Positions 1 to 8,328 are shown, counted from the first letter of the stretch. The stretch is 9,530 nt of DNA from DAOTTW01 sp034437615 (GCA_034437615.1 DAOTTW010000227.1:1-9530), one strand, 5' to 3'. Notes: a model not told the origin generated them from the sequence alone. Translations and numbers: made by a program.

Positions 1-3000
1 ATCCTGATTGCTGGATACGGTGCCGACCCCCTGATTTGGCGGGTCCTCGCTGCTTGCACGCGCATAGAGCGCATCCAGCGGCAAGTCCAATGCCAGCGGC
101 GTCACCTGAATGTAACCGTTACCCGCGTCGATACTTGGCACGGCTTGCTGACCGACGAAGCGATCACTGGCCGGGTCGCATACCGCGTCGTCAGAGGCAT
201 AGAAGCGGACGCTGAACGGACCCGATGCCGCGCTGCCGATATTCGAGATGTTGAACAGCACATCGGCGGCACCCTGGGCGACGTGATCCGGCGCAACGCT
301 GAAGCCCCCTGTGCTGAAGGTGAGGTCGGCGCGTTGATCGCCTGCAAAGCTGCACTTCGCGGGCTTGTCCGTCAGGAAATTACTGAAGTTCACGTTCGCA
401 TTGACGCTATCGCCTGCGCCGCTGCCTGCGCCGCCCGGCCCATCCGACGACCCCCACCAGACCTGTGTTGCGTCATACGGTGTGCTGTTATCGTTCTGCA
501 CGCCGATGTCGTCGTTGTTGGCGATGCAGCTATTGTTGCTGATCGAGAAGCTGCTGTTGGCGTCGTTGTAGAGTGCGCCGCCGCCGTCGCCAAAGCCGTC
601 CAGCGTGTTATCCTCTACGATGCTGTTGTTGACGTTGGCGCTTGCGCCGCCGCTGCTGACGATTGCGCCACCTGTGCCGCCGCCTGCTGCGTTACGCTTC
701 AGCGTTGTGCGGATGATGTCAATCTGCCCGCCGTTCTGCCAGATGGCCCCGGCGCGATCATCGGCGCTGTTATCCAATATCTCGCTATCCTCTAAATCCA
801 CGTCACTACCTGCAAAGCCGCAGTACGCGCCGCCATCTGTCGCGCTGTTGCCTGTGAACGTGGCTTCGGAGAAGTCCGTCAAGCCTGCGCTGCCGACTGC
901 ACCACATTGGCCAGCGCCGTTGCCTGTGAATGTGCCATTAAACACGTTGAGCCGGCTATCTACGGCGCTGTAGATCGCGCCACCACGCCCGTAATCGGCC
1001 TCTGAACTGCCGCCAGTGGCCTGATTGCCCGTAAACGTCACATCATCCATTTGCAGGTTGCCCGCGTTGTAGATGGCCCCGCCGTCCTCGTCTGGCCCGC
1101 TCAGGTTGCCGCCCGCCAGCGTCAGATCAAAGATAAACAGGTCGCCACCTGTCGCGACCTCAAAGAAGCGCATATCTGGCGCGGATGCGTCGCGGCGCAG
1201 GGTGTAATCGCTGCCCTCAATGGAGATAGACGCCGCCACAATCGGGAAGGCTGTCGGGCCGTTGGCGTTGCTGGCTGTATCCAGCGCGGCGGCTGCATTC
1301 GGGATGTCGGTCAATGTGATGTCGTTGGCGATGTTGATGGTCGTCAGGGTATCCGGCGCGTTGTTGGCGATTGCGATAGCGTCGGCCAGTTCTTGCGCGT
1401 TCGTCACGTTGAAGGGCGTCGAGGCGCAGCCCTGCGGTTCAACCGTCAAGAAGCCGCTGAAATCCACGCCTGCGTTGACGCTATCACCTGTGCCGGGGCC
1501 AGCACCGCCGGGGCCATCACCACGACCCCACCACGCACCCGGCGCATTGAGCGTGCCAGAGCTTTCCAGCACGGCTGTAGCGCTGTTGCCCACGAAGCAG
1601 GTTGCATCGTCGTCGGTTGTCAGGTTCAGTGTGCCCGTCAGGTAATTGATCGCGCCGCCGTTTGGGGCTGTGTTATTCAGGAAGTATGTATCGGTCAGCG
1701 TGCCGCTGCTATCGCTGTAGATCGCGCCACCGAGCACAGTAGCGGTGTTGCCCTCAAAGCGATTGTCGCCGCCGTTGATTGTGCCGTTTGTTGCGTTGAT
1801 TGCACCACCATAGCCTGCTGTATCGCCATCTGTGCCGATGGTTTGATTACCGCTGAACGTACTGTTGTCCAGCACAAGATTGCTGCTTGAGCTACTGACG
1901 GCACCGCCGAAACGCGCTGTATTGTTCACGAAGCTGCTATTGTTGATGGTTATGTCCGCATCCTCAGCATAGACTGCACCACCACTGCGTATGCTCGCGT
2001 TCGTGCCCGTTGCGTTGATAAGGCCACCCGTCAGCGTGAGGTTGTTCAGCGTCAGGGATACGCCATTGCCCCCGTAGTCGATCACGGTGAAGAAGCGCAA
2101 CGCCGGGGCATCCTCTGCGCGGCTGAGCGTGCGCCCGTTGCCGTTCACAATCAGCGCTTCGGTGACGATGGGCAGGCCGTTTGCGCCTGCATTCAGGTTG
2201 TTGCGCTCGCTCAGCGTGATGTCCTGGATCAGGTTGATGGTATCGGTGCCATCAAGCGCGTTGGCTGCTTCGACGGCGGCCACAAGCTGACCCGCATTGC
2301 TCACGCTGTAGGGGCCGAATTGAAACAGGTCCGGGCATTCGGGCAGCGGGTTCGCGCTGAAGCCGGAGAAAGCCACATTGCCCTGCACGACGTTACCGAC
2401 GCCGGGGCCATCCCCGCCTGGACCACTGGCCGCCCCCCACCAGACGCCCGTTGCGTTGATCTGTGGTGCGTTAGCAGTCGTTGTAATGGCTGGGCTTCCG
2501 TTGTTCACAATGCAGGTGTCGCTGATGTTGACCGTCAGTGTATCCGTGTCTCTCAGCCGCACCACACCGTAACTGCTGATGTCCGCGAGGTTGGCTGTGA
2601 GCACGCTACCGTTGCGGATGGTCAGGTCGCTTGCAGCGCTTGCCTGGGCGAATGCACCGCCGAAATCCGAGATATTGGCTTGGATGCGGCTGCTATCTAT
2701 CGTGGTGCTGGAACCGTCTTCCATGTAAATAGCACCGGCCTCCCCGAAAGTATCGTCAACAGTGGGGCGGTCCAGTGTCGGGTTCGCGCTCAGGTAGGCA
2801 TCCAGCAGGGCGTTGGTGGTGGCCGCTGCTGCTGCTGCGAGTGTGGCACGCTGTTCATCTGTAAGCTGCCCTGGCCCTGCGTCCTCCGTGATGCTCAGCG
2901 GTAAGCCGAGGCCGCGCATGATATTGTTGCGGATGGTCGTGCCTGTCGTCGTCAGGGTGCCCGCGTTATAAATCGGCAGCACCTCGCCATCGCGGATACT

Positions 3001-4122
3001 GCCATCCGTTAGCGTTACCGTCGCGCCTGCTGCGATGTGCAGCGCACCCCCGTTCACGAAGTTGCTGCCACTATCGACGATTTCGGTGCGGATGATGTCG
3101 AGCGTGCTGGCTGCATCCGGCACAGATGCGACGTAGACCGTGCCCCCGAACAGGCTAGCACCATTTTGCGTGAAGGTCGCATCCGTGATCGTTACGGCGC
3201 TGTCCGCGTTGTCACTGGGTTTAATGCTGAAGGCACCACCGTTCATGGTGGCAGCGTTCTGGCTGAAGCTGCTGTTATTCTGCACAGTGATGCTGCTGCC
3301 CTCCCCGGCGACCACGCCACCGATGCCCTGTGTATCAACGTTATCAACAGTGAACGCCTGATTTTGTGTGAAATCGCTGTCGTCAAGCAGCAACGTGCTG
3401 TTAAAGGTCTGGATGGCACCGCCTCGGCCAGCGCGGTTGCCGCTGAAGCTGCTGTTGTACACCTCTAGCGTGCCCTCCCCGACCTGAATTGCGCCACCAG
3501 TCGGGATGATGTCGAAGATGGGTTCCGGTCCACCGGGGCCGTCAGGGTCGAAGCTGCCACCCAGTGCTTCGTTATTTTCCAGCGTGCTATCGTATAGCTT
3601 GACGGTGCTGCGGAAGATATTCAGGGCACCCGCCGCCCCCGCTTCGCTATTCGTGATGGTCACGTTACGTAGTTCGACGCTATCCGACATGCCCAGTTCT
3701 GCGACGAGAAGCGCGCCACCGAAATCATCGGAGACTTTGAAGTTAGCCAGCGTCAAATCTTTTAGCTCGACCACAGTATCACCGGGTAAATTGCCCGCGA
3801 TAACCAGAAAGCGAAATTCCGGCGTCGTCTGCGCTGTATCCCGCGTGATGGTGAAGCCTTGCCCGTCAATCACAATCGGCGTGTTGATGAAAAAGGCGCT
3901 GTTATCGCCGCCTGGCGTGCTGAGTGTGATGTCTGCCGTGATCGTAATCGTGTCGGCTTCGCTGTTGCCGTTGGCTGTGTTGATCGCGTCGCTAAGTTCT
4001 TGCGGTGTGCCTGCCGTGAAATCGGCTGCAAGCGTCGTTTGTGTTGTAAAGAGTACGCTAAGCATGGCGAATAGAGCCAGCGCCGGGCGCGATACCCATC
4101 TTGCATCCATGAACCTTTGCAT
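1..4122 (-). CDS. Secreted multi-module parallel beta-helix protein (3' end outside window)
   Basis: An uninterrupted minus-strand frame gives 1374 codons and runs off the left edge. The ATG at 4122 is chosen because AAGGGG lies 9 bases upstream; the in-frame ATG at 4131 has no spacing from that site. Residues 1-32 form a Sec signal peptide (Arg-containing start, hydrophobic core 14-25, likely cleavage after TLA). Three modules follow, at about residues 35-596, 597-899 and 900-1257. Each opens with a conserved segment (EL-DAI--AN, then DITL, then a T/F-x-V or RFF-type strand) and continues with Asn/Gly-rich GGAI / FTGN-like repeats typical of right-handed beta-helices and Pmp-like proteins. 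Each closes with a WWG motif (561, 864, 1222) followed by a Gly/Pro-rich DGPGG stretch. From about residue 1264 the sequence resembles a CARDB Ig-like domain. It is probably exported and cell-surface or extracellular. The anchoring mode, ligand and any enzymatic activity cannot be seen. Fold assignment is confident, function is unknown. Confidence 0.88.
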   Translation of the reverse strand, partial: MQRFMDARWVSRPALALFAMLSVLFTTQTTLAADFTAGTPQELSDAINTANGNSEADTITITADITLSTPGGDNSAFFINTPIVIDGQGFTITRDTAQTTPEFRFLVIAGNLPGDTVVELKDLTLANFKVSDDFGGALLVAELGMSDSVELRNVTITNSEAGAAGALNIFRSTVKLYDSTLENNEALGGSFDPDGPGGPEPIFDIIPTGGAIQVGEGTLEVYNSSFSGNRAGRGGAIQTFNSTLLLDDSDFTQNQAFTVDNVDTQGIGGVVAGEGSSITVQNNSSFSQNAATMNGGAFSIKPSDNADSAVTITDATFTQNGASLFGGTVYVASVPDAASTLDIIRTEIVDSGSNFVNGGALHIAAGATVTLTDGSIRDGEVLPIYNAGTLTTTGTTIRNNIMRGLGLPLSITEDAGPGQLTDEQRATLAAAAAATTNALLDAYLSANPTLDRPTVDDTFGEAGAIYMEDGSSTTIDSSRIQANISDFGGAFAQASAASDLTIRNGSVLTANLADISSYGVVRLRDTDTLTVNISDTCIVNNGSPAITTTANAPQINATGVWWGAASGPGGDGPGVGNVVQGNVAFSGFSANPLPECPDLFQFGPYSVSNAGQLVAAVEAANALDGTDTINLIQDITLSERNNLNAGANGLPIVTEALIVNGNGRTLSRAEDAPALRFFTVIDYGGNGVSLTLNNLTLTGGLINATGTNASIRSGGAVYAEDADITINNSSFVNNTARFGGAVSSSSSNLVLDNSTFSGNQTIGTDGDTAGYGGAINATNGTINGGDNRFEGNTATVLGGAIYSDSSGTLTDTYFLNNTAPNGGAINYLTGTLNLTTDDDATCFVGNSATAVLESSGTLNAPGAWWGRGDGPGGAGPGTGDSVNAGVDFSGFLTVEPQGCASTPFNVTNAQELADAIAIANNAPDTLTTINIANDITLTDIPNAAAALDTASNANGPTAFPIVAASISIEGSDYTLRRDASAPDMRFFEVATGGDLFIFDLTLAGGNLSGPDEDGGAIYNAGNLQMDDVTFTGNQATGGSSEADYGRGGAIYSAVDSRLNVFNGTFTGNGAGQCGAVGSAGLTDFSEATFTGNSATDGGAYCGFAGSDVDLEDSEILDNSADDRAGAIWQNGGQIDIIRTTLKRNAAGGGTGGAIVSSGGASANVNNSIVEDNTLDGFGDGGGALYNDANSSFSISNNSCIANNDDIGVQNDNSTPYDATQVWWGSSDGPGGAGSGAGDSVNANVNFSNFLTDKPAKCSFAGDQRADLTFSTGGFSVAPDHVAQGAADVLFNISNIGSAASGPFSVRFYASDDAVCDPASDRFVGQQAVPSIDAGNGYIQVTPLALDLPLDALYARASSEDPPNQGVGTVSSNQD

Positions 4123-4190
4123 GAATTGCATCCCCTTGATTGATGGTCGGTCAATGCCAGTCGTCGTAAGCCGTTTGGGGGCGAAATGTA

Positions 4191-4206
4191 CTGCCTGAGT
4201 AGTTAC
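4191..4206 (-). repeat. 16-bp dispersed motif, copy A
   Basis: On the minus strand this reads GTAACTACTCAGGCAG and is identical to positions 8931-8946 on the plus strand. Similarity continues weakly beyond it (a short AT-rich run, then GCCC). It sits beside the 54-bp hairpin unit at 4229-4282. An exact 16-base match between two intergenic regions is unlikely by chance and marks a dispersed repeat family. Confidence 0.75.
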
Positions 4207-4228
4207 CCCATCTGCGGAAGCCAAGAAT

Positions 4229-4282
4229 GGCGTCCCTACGGTTCACAAGCGTTTTGTAGGGACGCGGCTTGCCGCGTCCGCC
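4229..4282 (-). repeat. 54-bp GGACG...CGTCCCTAC hairpin unit, copy A
   Basis: Read on the minus strand, the unit has a perfect 8-bp stem (GGACGCGG / CCGCGTCC) with a 4-base loop, then a spacer ending in CCGTAGGGACGCC. It matches 9010-9063 at 42 of 54 positions when aligned by eye without gaps. A second hairpin that would follow it, at about 4219-4238, keeps seven of eight base pairs, so it looks eroded compared with copy B. The element resembles REP-like or MITE-derived intergenic palindromes. Confidence 0.75.
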
Positions 4283-4298
4283 ACGAAAAAAATATAAG
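4269..4298 (+). promoter_or_regulatory. Possible sigma-70-type promoter for the ABC operon
   Basis: TTGCCG at 4269-4274 and TATAAG at 4293-4298 are separated by 18 bases, a reasonable match to a housekeeping promoter (4 of 6 and 5 of 6). It would start transcription about 190 bases before the ATPase ATG. The -35-like box lies inside the hairpin repeat, so the repeat may contribute to the promoter. A chance match is quite possible, and sigma-factor consensus in this lineage is only assumed. Confidence 0.25.
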
Positions 4299-4450
4299 AT
4301 CGCGCTATCGTGTAATTCTACGCCGAGTATGCTATCTGCGTTTTTCATGGAATGCTAGTCTAATCGCAGGTCCTGTTGAGCAACATGCTAACATCTTTCA
4401 CGTACACTGAATACAAACAAAATCGCCCCGAGCATAGGCGTAAGCAAACC

Positions 4451-4480
4451 CCAAACACAAGCAAACACAAAAAAACACAA
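4451..4480 (+). repeat. Three tandem decamers (NNAAACACAA) in the leader
   Basis: Three perfectly phased 10-base units, CCAAACACAA, GCAAACACAA and AAAAACACAA, share the last eight bases. They lie directly before the ribosome binding site of the ABC ATPase gene. The stretch is almost free of G and T on the coding strand, so the transcript leader should be unstructured. Function is unknown; it may be a translation-enhancing leader or a simple slippage repeat. Confidence 0.6.
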
Positions 4481-4484
4481 GGAT

Positions 4485-4489
4485 AGGAA
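4485..4489 (+). promoter_or_regulatory. Ribosome binding site of the ABC ATPase gene
   Basis: AGGAA lies 8 bases before the ATG at 4498. A second AAGGA at 4479-4483 is less well spaced. This fixes the start of the ATPase. Confidence 0.6.
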
Positions 4490-4497
4490 CCCCTGAC

Positions 4498-5313
4498 ATG
4501 GCAAAAGCAAAATCTGGCCACAACGACACAGCCACCGCTGTGCTGAGCGCACGCAACCTGACCAAGACGCTGAAGGTGGGCGAGGTGGACGTTCATGCCC
4601 TGCGCGGCGTCTCGCTGGAAATCCAGCGCGGCGAATTCGTGAGCATCATCGGGCCATCCGGCAGCGGCAAATCGACGTTACTGGGTTTAATCGGCGGGCT
4701 GGACGTGCCAACCGAGGGTGAAGTGTATATCGACGGCACGAACACCACGAAGATGAACGAAGCGGGCCTCACGCGCATCCGCAACGAGAAAATCGGCTTC
4801 GTCTTTCAGTCGTTTAACCTCATCCCCACGCTAACAGCGCTGGAAAACGTCGCGCTGCCGATCCAATTTGCCCGTAAACGCAACTTTGACCCCCATAAAC
4901 GCGCCCAAGAATTGCTGGATATGCTTGGCCTGGGCGAACGCCTGAGCCACCGCCCGACGCAGCTATCAGGTGGGCAGCAGCAGCGCGTCGCCATCGCCCG
5001 TGCATTGGCTAATAACCCGCCCTTGCTGCTCTGTGATGAGCCAACCGGCAACCTGGACACGGAATCCAGCGAAGTGGTGATGAACGCGCTGAAAGAGGTG
5101 CAACAGACGATCAACACAACCGTTGTGATCGTCACGCATGATATGGAGGTCGCCTCCGAAGCGGACCGCATTATTACGCTGGTTGATGGCCGCGTAGCAG
5201 AAGACAGCGATGTGCGCAGCACCTCACAAATGCGTGCCGTGCAGATGATCCGCGAGAGCCGCCACCCGCAAGAAGCAGAGCAAGCGCCACAACAAGAGAT
5301 GAAAGACGCCTAA
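4498..5313 (+). CDS. ABC transporter ATP-binding protein, MacB/LolD/YbbA type
   Basis: The 271-residue cytoplasmic ATPase should power the permease encoded immediately downstream. All core motifs are visible: Walker A GPSGSGKST (52-60), Q-loop Gln104 in FVFQSFNLIPTLTALENV, signature LSGGQ (156-160), Walker B LLLCDE with catalytic Glu181, D-loop NLD (185-187) and switch His214 in VTHD. The long Q-loop segment and the TGNLD string are typical of the MacB/LolD/FtsE group. The A-loop position that normally carries Tyr in this family appears to be Leu25, a mild departure. A Gln/Glu-rich tail of about 30 residues (241-271) follows the core domain. The stop codon is three bases before the permease start, so the two genes form an operon and are probably translationally coupled. 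Substrate is not predictable; peptide, lipoprotein or antimicrobial export are all known in this group. Confidence 0.95.
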   Translation: MAKAKSGHNDTATAVLSARNLTKTLKVGEVDVHALRGVSLEIQRGEFVSIIGPSGSGKSTLLGLIGGLDVPTEGEVYIDGTNTTKMNEAGLTRIRNEKIGFVFQSFNLIPTLTALENVALPIQFARKRNFDPHKRAQELLDMLGLGERLSHRPTQLSGGQQQRVAIARALANNPPLLLCDEPTGNLDTESSEVVMNALKEVQQTINTTVVIVTHDMEVASEADRIITLVDGRVAEDSDVRSTSQMRAVQMIRESRHPQEAEQAPQQEMKDA

Positions 5314-5316
5314 CCG

Positions 5317-8300
5317 ATGTTTGATCGCTTCAAGTTTTACGTTCAACACTCGTTCAATGATCTGCGCGTGAATGCCCGCCTGACTGCGTTCGCGTTGCTG
5401 TGCATTGCGGCGGGCGTGGCGGCGATTGTCAGCCTGCAAACGTTGGCGCTGATGATCGAGAATTCGCTGACGGGCAGCCTGCGTGAGAACAATCGCGGTG
5501 ACATTCAGTTCAACCCGGATAGCGGCGGTGGCGGCTTCGGTAATGACGATGAAGTGGACCCTGAAATTGCGGATGCGCTGGAAAGTGGCCTGATTGTCGT
5601 CGAAGAAACGCGCTTTTTCGGCCAGGGCATCGAAGAATACAAGCTCACCGAACAATTTACAGAGGACATCGTGGCCTGGGCCGCTGAAAATTACGAGCAG
5701 GGCTTCGGCTTCACCTATCGGCAGGATTTAGCCGACCCGGTGCGTTCCTTCCTGGGCGGTGGCACGGGCACGCCGACCAACCCCGAAACGGGCGCTAGCG
5801 CCGCACAAGCACAACCCCGCGTCATCGAACCCGCCGTTTACCCCTTCTTTGGTGAGATTCTCACGCCGGACGGCACGCCCATCGGTGCGCTGCTCAACGA
5901 AGCGACCGACGTGGTTATCAATGATGTGTTGGCGGGGGCGTTGGGCGTCGGTGCGGGGGATGAAATCGCGCTCAGTGGGGCCGACGAAAATTTCACCGTG
6001 CGCGGCGTTTATGCTGCCGAGGCCGAGGTGACGGGCTTCCAGTTTGATACGCTGCTGGCGGGTCAGTTCGGCGGCTACTTCATCGGTTTTGCCGCCCTGG
6101 ATGCCTTCCCGGACATCAATTACACGCCGGATGTGGGCTATTTGCGCCTGAACACGGATACCACATCACCAGAGCAGATCAACCAGCTAGAACGGGCCTT
6201 GCGTGAGCGTTACCCCTTCCTGGATACGGACACGACCGAGGACCTGCGCCGAACTTACGAATCCATCGCGGCAAATATCGACCAACTGGTGACGGTGATG
6301 GGGCTGGTTTCGTTGCTACTGGGCAGCATCGGCATTATCAACACGATGCAGGTGGTGGTGCGCCGCCGGATGCTAGAAATCGCCGTATTAAAGACCATCG
6401 GCTTGCAGGCGCGTCAGATAACGGTTTTGTTTCTGATCGAGGCGCTGCTGATGGGCATCGTCGGTAGTGTGCTGGGCGTGCTGCTGGGCTGGGCCACCAC
6501 GTTCATCATACGCGGCGTTGCAGAAGCCGTCTTTCAATCGCCGCTGCCGTTCGTGTTCGCGCCTGGGCCTGCAATCGCGGGCCTGGTCGTCGGTTCATTG
6601 GTGACGGTGGTGTTTGGCTTGTTACCCACGCTGACCGCTGGTGAGGTGCGCCCGTCTGTCGTGCTGCGCCCCTCCGATAAGCTGCTGCCGCAAGCGGGTT
6701 GTTTGCGTACACTGGCCGCCTTCTTCATCATGATCGTCTTGCTATCGCTGATCGCGCAGGCCATTCTAGGTGATTTTACGCTGGCGGTGACGGTTGTGGT
6801 TGGCTCCTTCGTGGCGGCGGGTGCCTTGTTCGCGCTGCTGCGCTTTATCATCAGCATCATTGCCCGCTTCTTCCCGGCGTTTGGCATCGTGGACCTGAAG
6901 CTGACGCTGCGGCAAATCTTCGCGGCGCGTGGCCGTGCTGCGACGACGCTCCTAGCGCTGGTCGTGGGCGTGTTCTCGCTCAGCCTGATTACGCTGCTGG
7001 CGCAATCCGTCAACGATATTCTGGATTTTGCCCTGACGGATGCGGCGGGCGGTAACGTGCTGATTAATGTGCAGTCGGCTAATCAGATTGACGCGGTGGA
7101 GGACGTGCTCACAAACCTGGACGCTGTGAATAGCTACAGCCTGCAACAAGCCTACAACCTTGAGTTCGTTGAATTGCGTGAAAATGGCGAGGCGGTCAGC
7201 GAGGAGGCCCTGCGCGAACGCCTGAATAACGCCGAGGGTGTCTTTTTAGGGCCGCCCGCTGGCTCGGATGCAGAAGAAGCGGATGCAGATAGCGAGCCAG
7301 CGTCAGAGACAACGGAAGCAACAGAGCAGAGAGCCAGAAACGGCGGTTTTGGTCGCTTCGAGGCACTAACAGGCACGCTGTCATCTGTGGCGGCGGTGGA
7401 TGCCGACGACGAAGCTGAGCGTGTGATGCTGAGTGGGCGCGACCTGAACGCAAGTGATGCGGGTCAGCCTGTGTTGGTGCTGTCGAATAATCCGTTTATC
7501 GAAGCGGCGCAGATTGAACCCGGCGACACGCTGACCTTCGCTTTTCCACGACGGCAGGGCATCATCGGCAGCTTGCTAGGGCGCAACAATGCCGGAAATA
7601 CAGAAGCAGATGGCGCAGAAGCAGATAGTAATGGAGCAGACAGTAATGGAGCAAATGGCGCAGAAGCAGATGGCGCAGATAGTAATGGAGCGCAGACGGT
7701 CACGTTTGAGGTCATCGGCATCAGCGACCCGGCCTTCGGCTTCAGCCTCAATGGGTCTAGTAATATCGCGCCCATAACAGCTTTCCCGGATAATCAATCA
7801 CCGACGCAGATCGCCTTCATCGTGGATGTGGCCGAGGATCAGGTGACCGCGCTGCGGCGTGAGGTCACCAATGCGGTGCCGTCGGCCTTTATCCTGGAAA
7901 CGTCTGCTCTGACGCAGGTGCTTGACGTGCTGCTCGGCACGTTCACGGCCTTTCCGACGCTGGTTGCCTTGCTCGGTCTGATCGTCGGTGGGGTGGTCAT
8001 CGCCAATAGTGTCGCGCTGACGACGCTGGAGCGCCGTAAAGAAATCGCCATCATGAAGGCGGTGGGGCTGCAACGTGGCCGTGTGCTCTTCATGCTGCTG
8101 CTGGAAAACGGCTTCCTGGGGCTGATCGGTGGCTTGATCGGCGTCGGCTTCGGCCTGATCGGTCTGGTTATCTTCATCAGCACAAGCGGCGCACCAACGC
8201 AGGCGATCCCGATTGGCACGGCGTTGTTGCTGATGCTGTTGTGTGTTTTCGTCGCGGTTATTGCAGCGGTCAGTGCCGCAGTCGAGGCGGCAGGCGAACG

Positions 8301-8328
8301 CCCGCTTAATGTGTTGCGCTCTGAATAG
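5317..8328 (+). CDS. FtsX/MacB-type ABC transporter permease with ten predicted helices
   Basis: This 1003-residue membrane protein is the partner of the upstream ATPase. Hydrophobic segments are seen at about 22-46, 324-347, 368-397, 419-440, 463-485, 487-511, 542-566, 880-903, 923-955 and 966-990. The pattern is a duplicated FtsX architecture: one helix, an extracytoplasmic domain (47-320, MacB-PCD-like), three helices, two linking helices, then again one helix, a second extracytoplasmic domain (567-870) and three helices. Both FtsX cores keep the cytoplasmic coupling motif, RRRMLEIAVLKTIG (349-362) and LERRKEIAIMKAVG (904-917), which should dock to the ATPase. Ten helices and duplicated domains match the YbbP-like group rather than the four-helix MacB. 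The second external domain is enlarged by two acidic low-complexity tracts (650-671 and 763-792). In this mechanotransmission family, ATP hydrolysis moves the external domains. No TolC-like or adaptor partner is visible, as would fit a monoderm cell. Substrate is unknown. Confidence 0.93.
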   Translation: MFDRFKFYVQHSFNDLRVNARLTAFALLCIAAGVAAIVSLQTLALMIENSLTGSLRENNRGDIQFNPDSGGGGFGNDDEVDPEIADALESGLIVVEETRFFGQGIEEYKLTEQFTEDIVAWAAENYEQGFGFTYRQDLADPVRSFLGGGTGTPTNPETGASAAQAQPRVIEPAVYPFFGEILTPDGTPIGALLNEATDVVINDVLAGALGVGAGDEIALSGADENFTVRGVYAAEAEVTGFQFDTLLAGQFGGYFIGFAALDAFPDINYTPDVGYLRLNTDTTSPEQINQLERALRERYPFLDTDTTEDLRRTYESIAANIDQLVTVMGLVSLLLGSIGIINTMQVVVRRRMLEIAVLKTIGLQARQITVLFLIEALLMGIVGSVLGVLLGWATTFIIRGVAEAVFQSPLPFVFAPGPAIAGLVVGSLVTVVFGLLPTLTAGEVRPSVVLRPSDKLLPQAGCLRTLAAFFIMIVLLSLIAQAILGDFTLAVTVVVGSFVAAGALFALLRFIISIIARFFPAFGIVDLKLTLRQIFAARGRAATTLLALVVGVFSLSLITLLAQSVNDILDFALTDAAGGNVLINVQSANQIDAVEDVLTNLDAVNSYSLQQAYNLEFVELRENGEAVSEEALRERLNNAEGVFLGPPAGSDAEEADADSEPASETTEATEQRARNGGFGRFEALTGTLSSVAAVDADDEAERVMLSGRDLNASDAGQPVLVLSNNPFIEAAQIEPGDTLTFAFPRRQGIIGSLLGRNNAGNTEADGAEADSNGADSNGANGAEADGADSNGAQTVTFEVIGISDPAFGFSLNGSSNIAPITAFPDNQSPTQIAFIVDVAEDQVTALRREVTNAVPSAFILETSALTQVLDVLLGTFTAFPTLVALLGLIVGGVVIANSVALTTLERRKEIAIMKAVGLQRGRVLFMLLLENGFLGLIGGLIGVGFGLIGLVIFISTSGAPTQAIPIGTALLLMLLCVFVAVIAAVSAAVEAAGERPLNVLRSE
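7603..7692 (+). repeat. In-frame minisatellite coding an acidic E/A/D/S/N/G tract
   Basis: Within the permease gene, units based on GCAGATAGTAATGGA and GCAGAAGCAGATGGC recur in-frame and encode ADSNG, ANG, AEADG and ADSNG blocks (residues 763-792). Codons here (GCA, GAT, AGT, AAT, GGA) differ from the GC-ending codons around them. All units are multiples of three, so slippage would change loop length without breaking the frame. The tract lies in the predicted second external domain. Confidence 0.8.

Larger units (their letters stand above)
4123..4497. other. Divergent intergenic region with repeat and leader sequences
   Basis: About 375 bases separate the divergent exoprotein and ABC ATPase genes, so promoters for both should lie here. 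No convincing gene was found; short open frames have no ribosome site and overlap palindromic repeat DNA. The left half holds a 16-base motif and a hairpin unit shared with the region around 8931-9063. The right half is AT-richer and ends in an A/C-rich leader just before the ATPase. Confidence 0.7.

Noticed and set aside
145..1890. Long plus-strand open frames (for example 145-795 and 1051-1890)
   Set aside because: They lie opposite the continuous beta-helix reading frame, are full of unusual Cys/Ala/Val/Arg runs and lack ribosome sites; they are antisense shadows of a GC-rich gene.
2320..4198. Plus-strand open frames at 2320-2904, 3037-3468 and 3506-4198
   Set aside because: Antisense to the exoprotein with no recognisable domains; the minus frame reads sensibly through all of them, with signal peptide and repeats.
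4376..4408. TTGAGC ... TACACT as a promoter before the ABC operon
   Set aside because: The spacing is 21 bases, too long for a standard promoter, and the -10 match is weak.
4123..4497. tRNA or other known small RNA in the divergent region
   Set aside because: The hairpins do not form a cloverleaf and match the repeat family seen near 9010 instead.
4806..5655. Minus-strand open frames over the ABC genes
   Set aside because: They overlap a clear ABC ATPase and permease with all motifs intact and show no protein-like features of their own.
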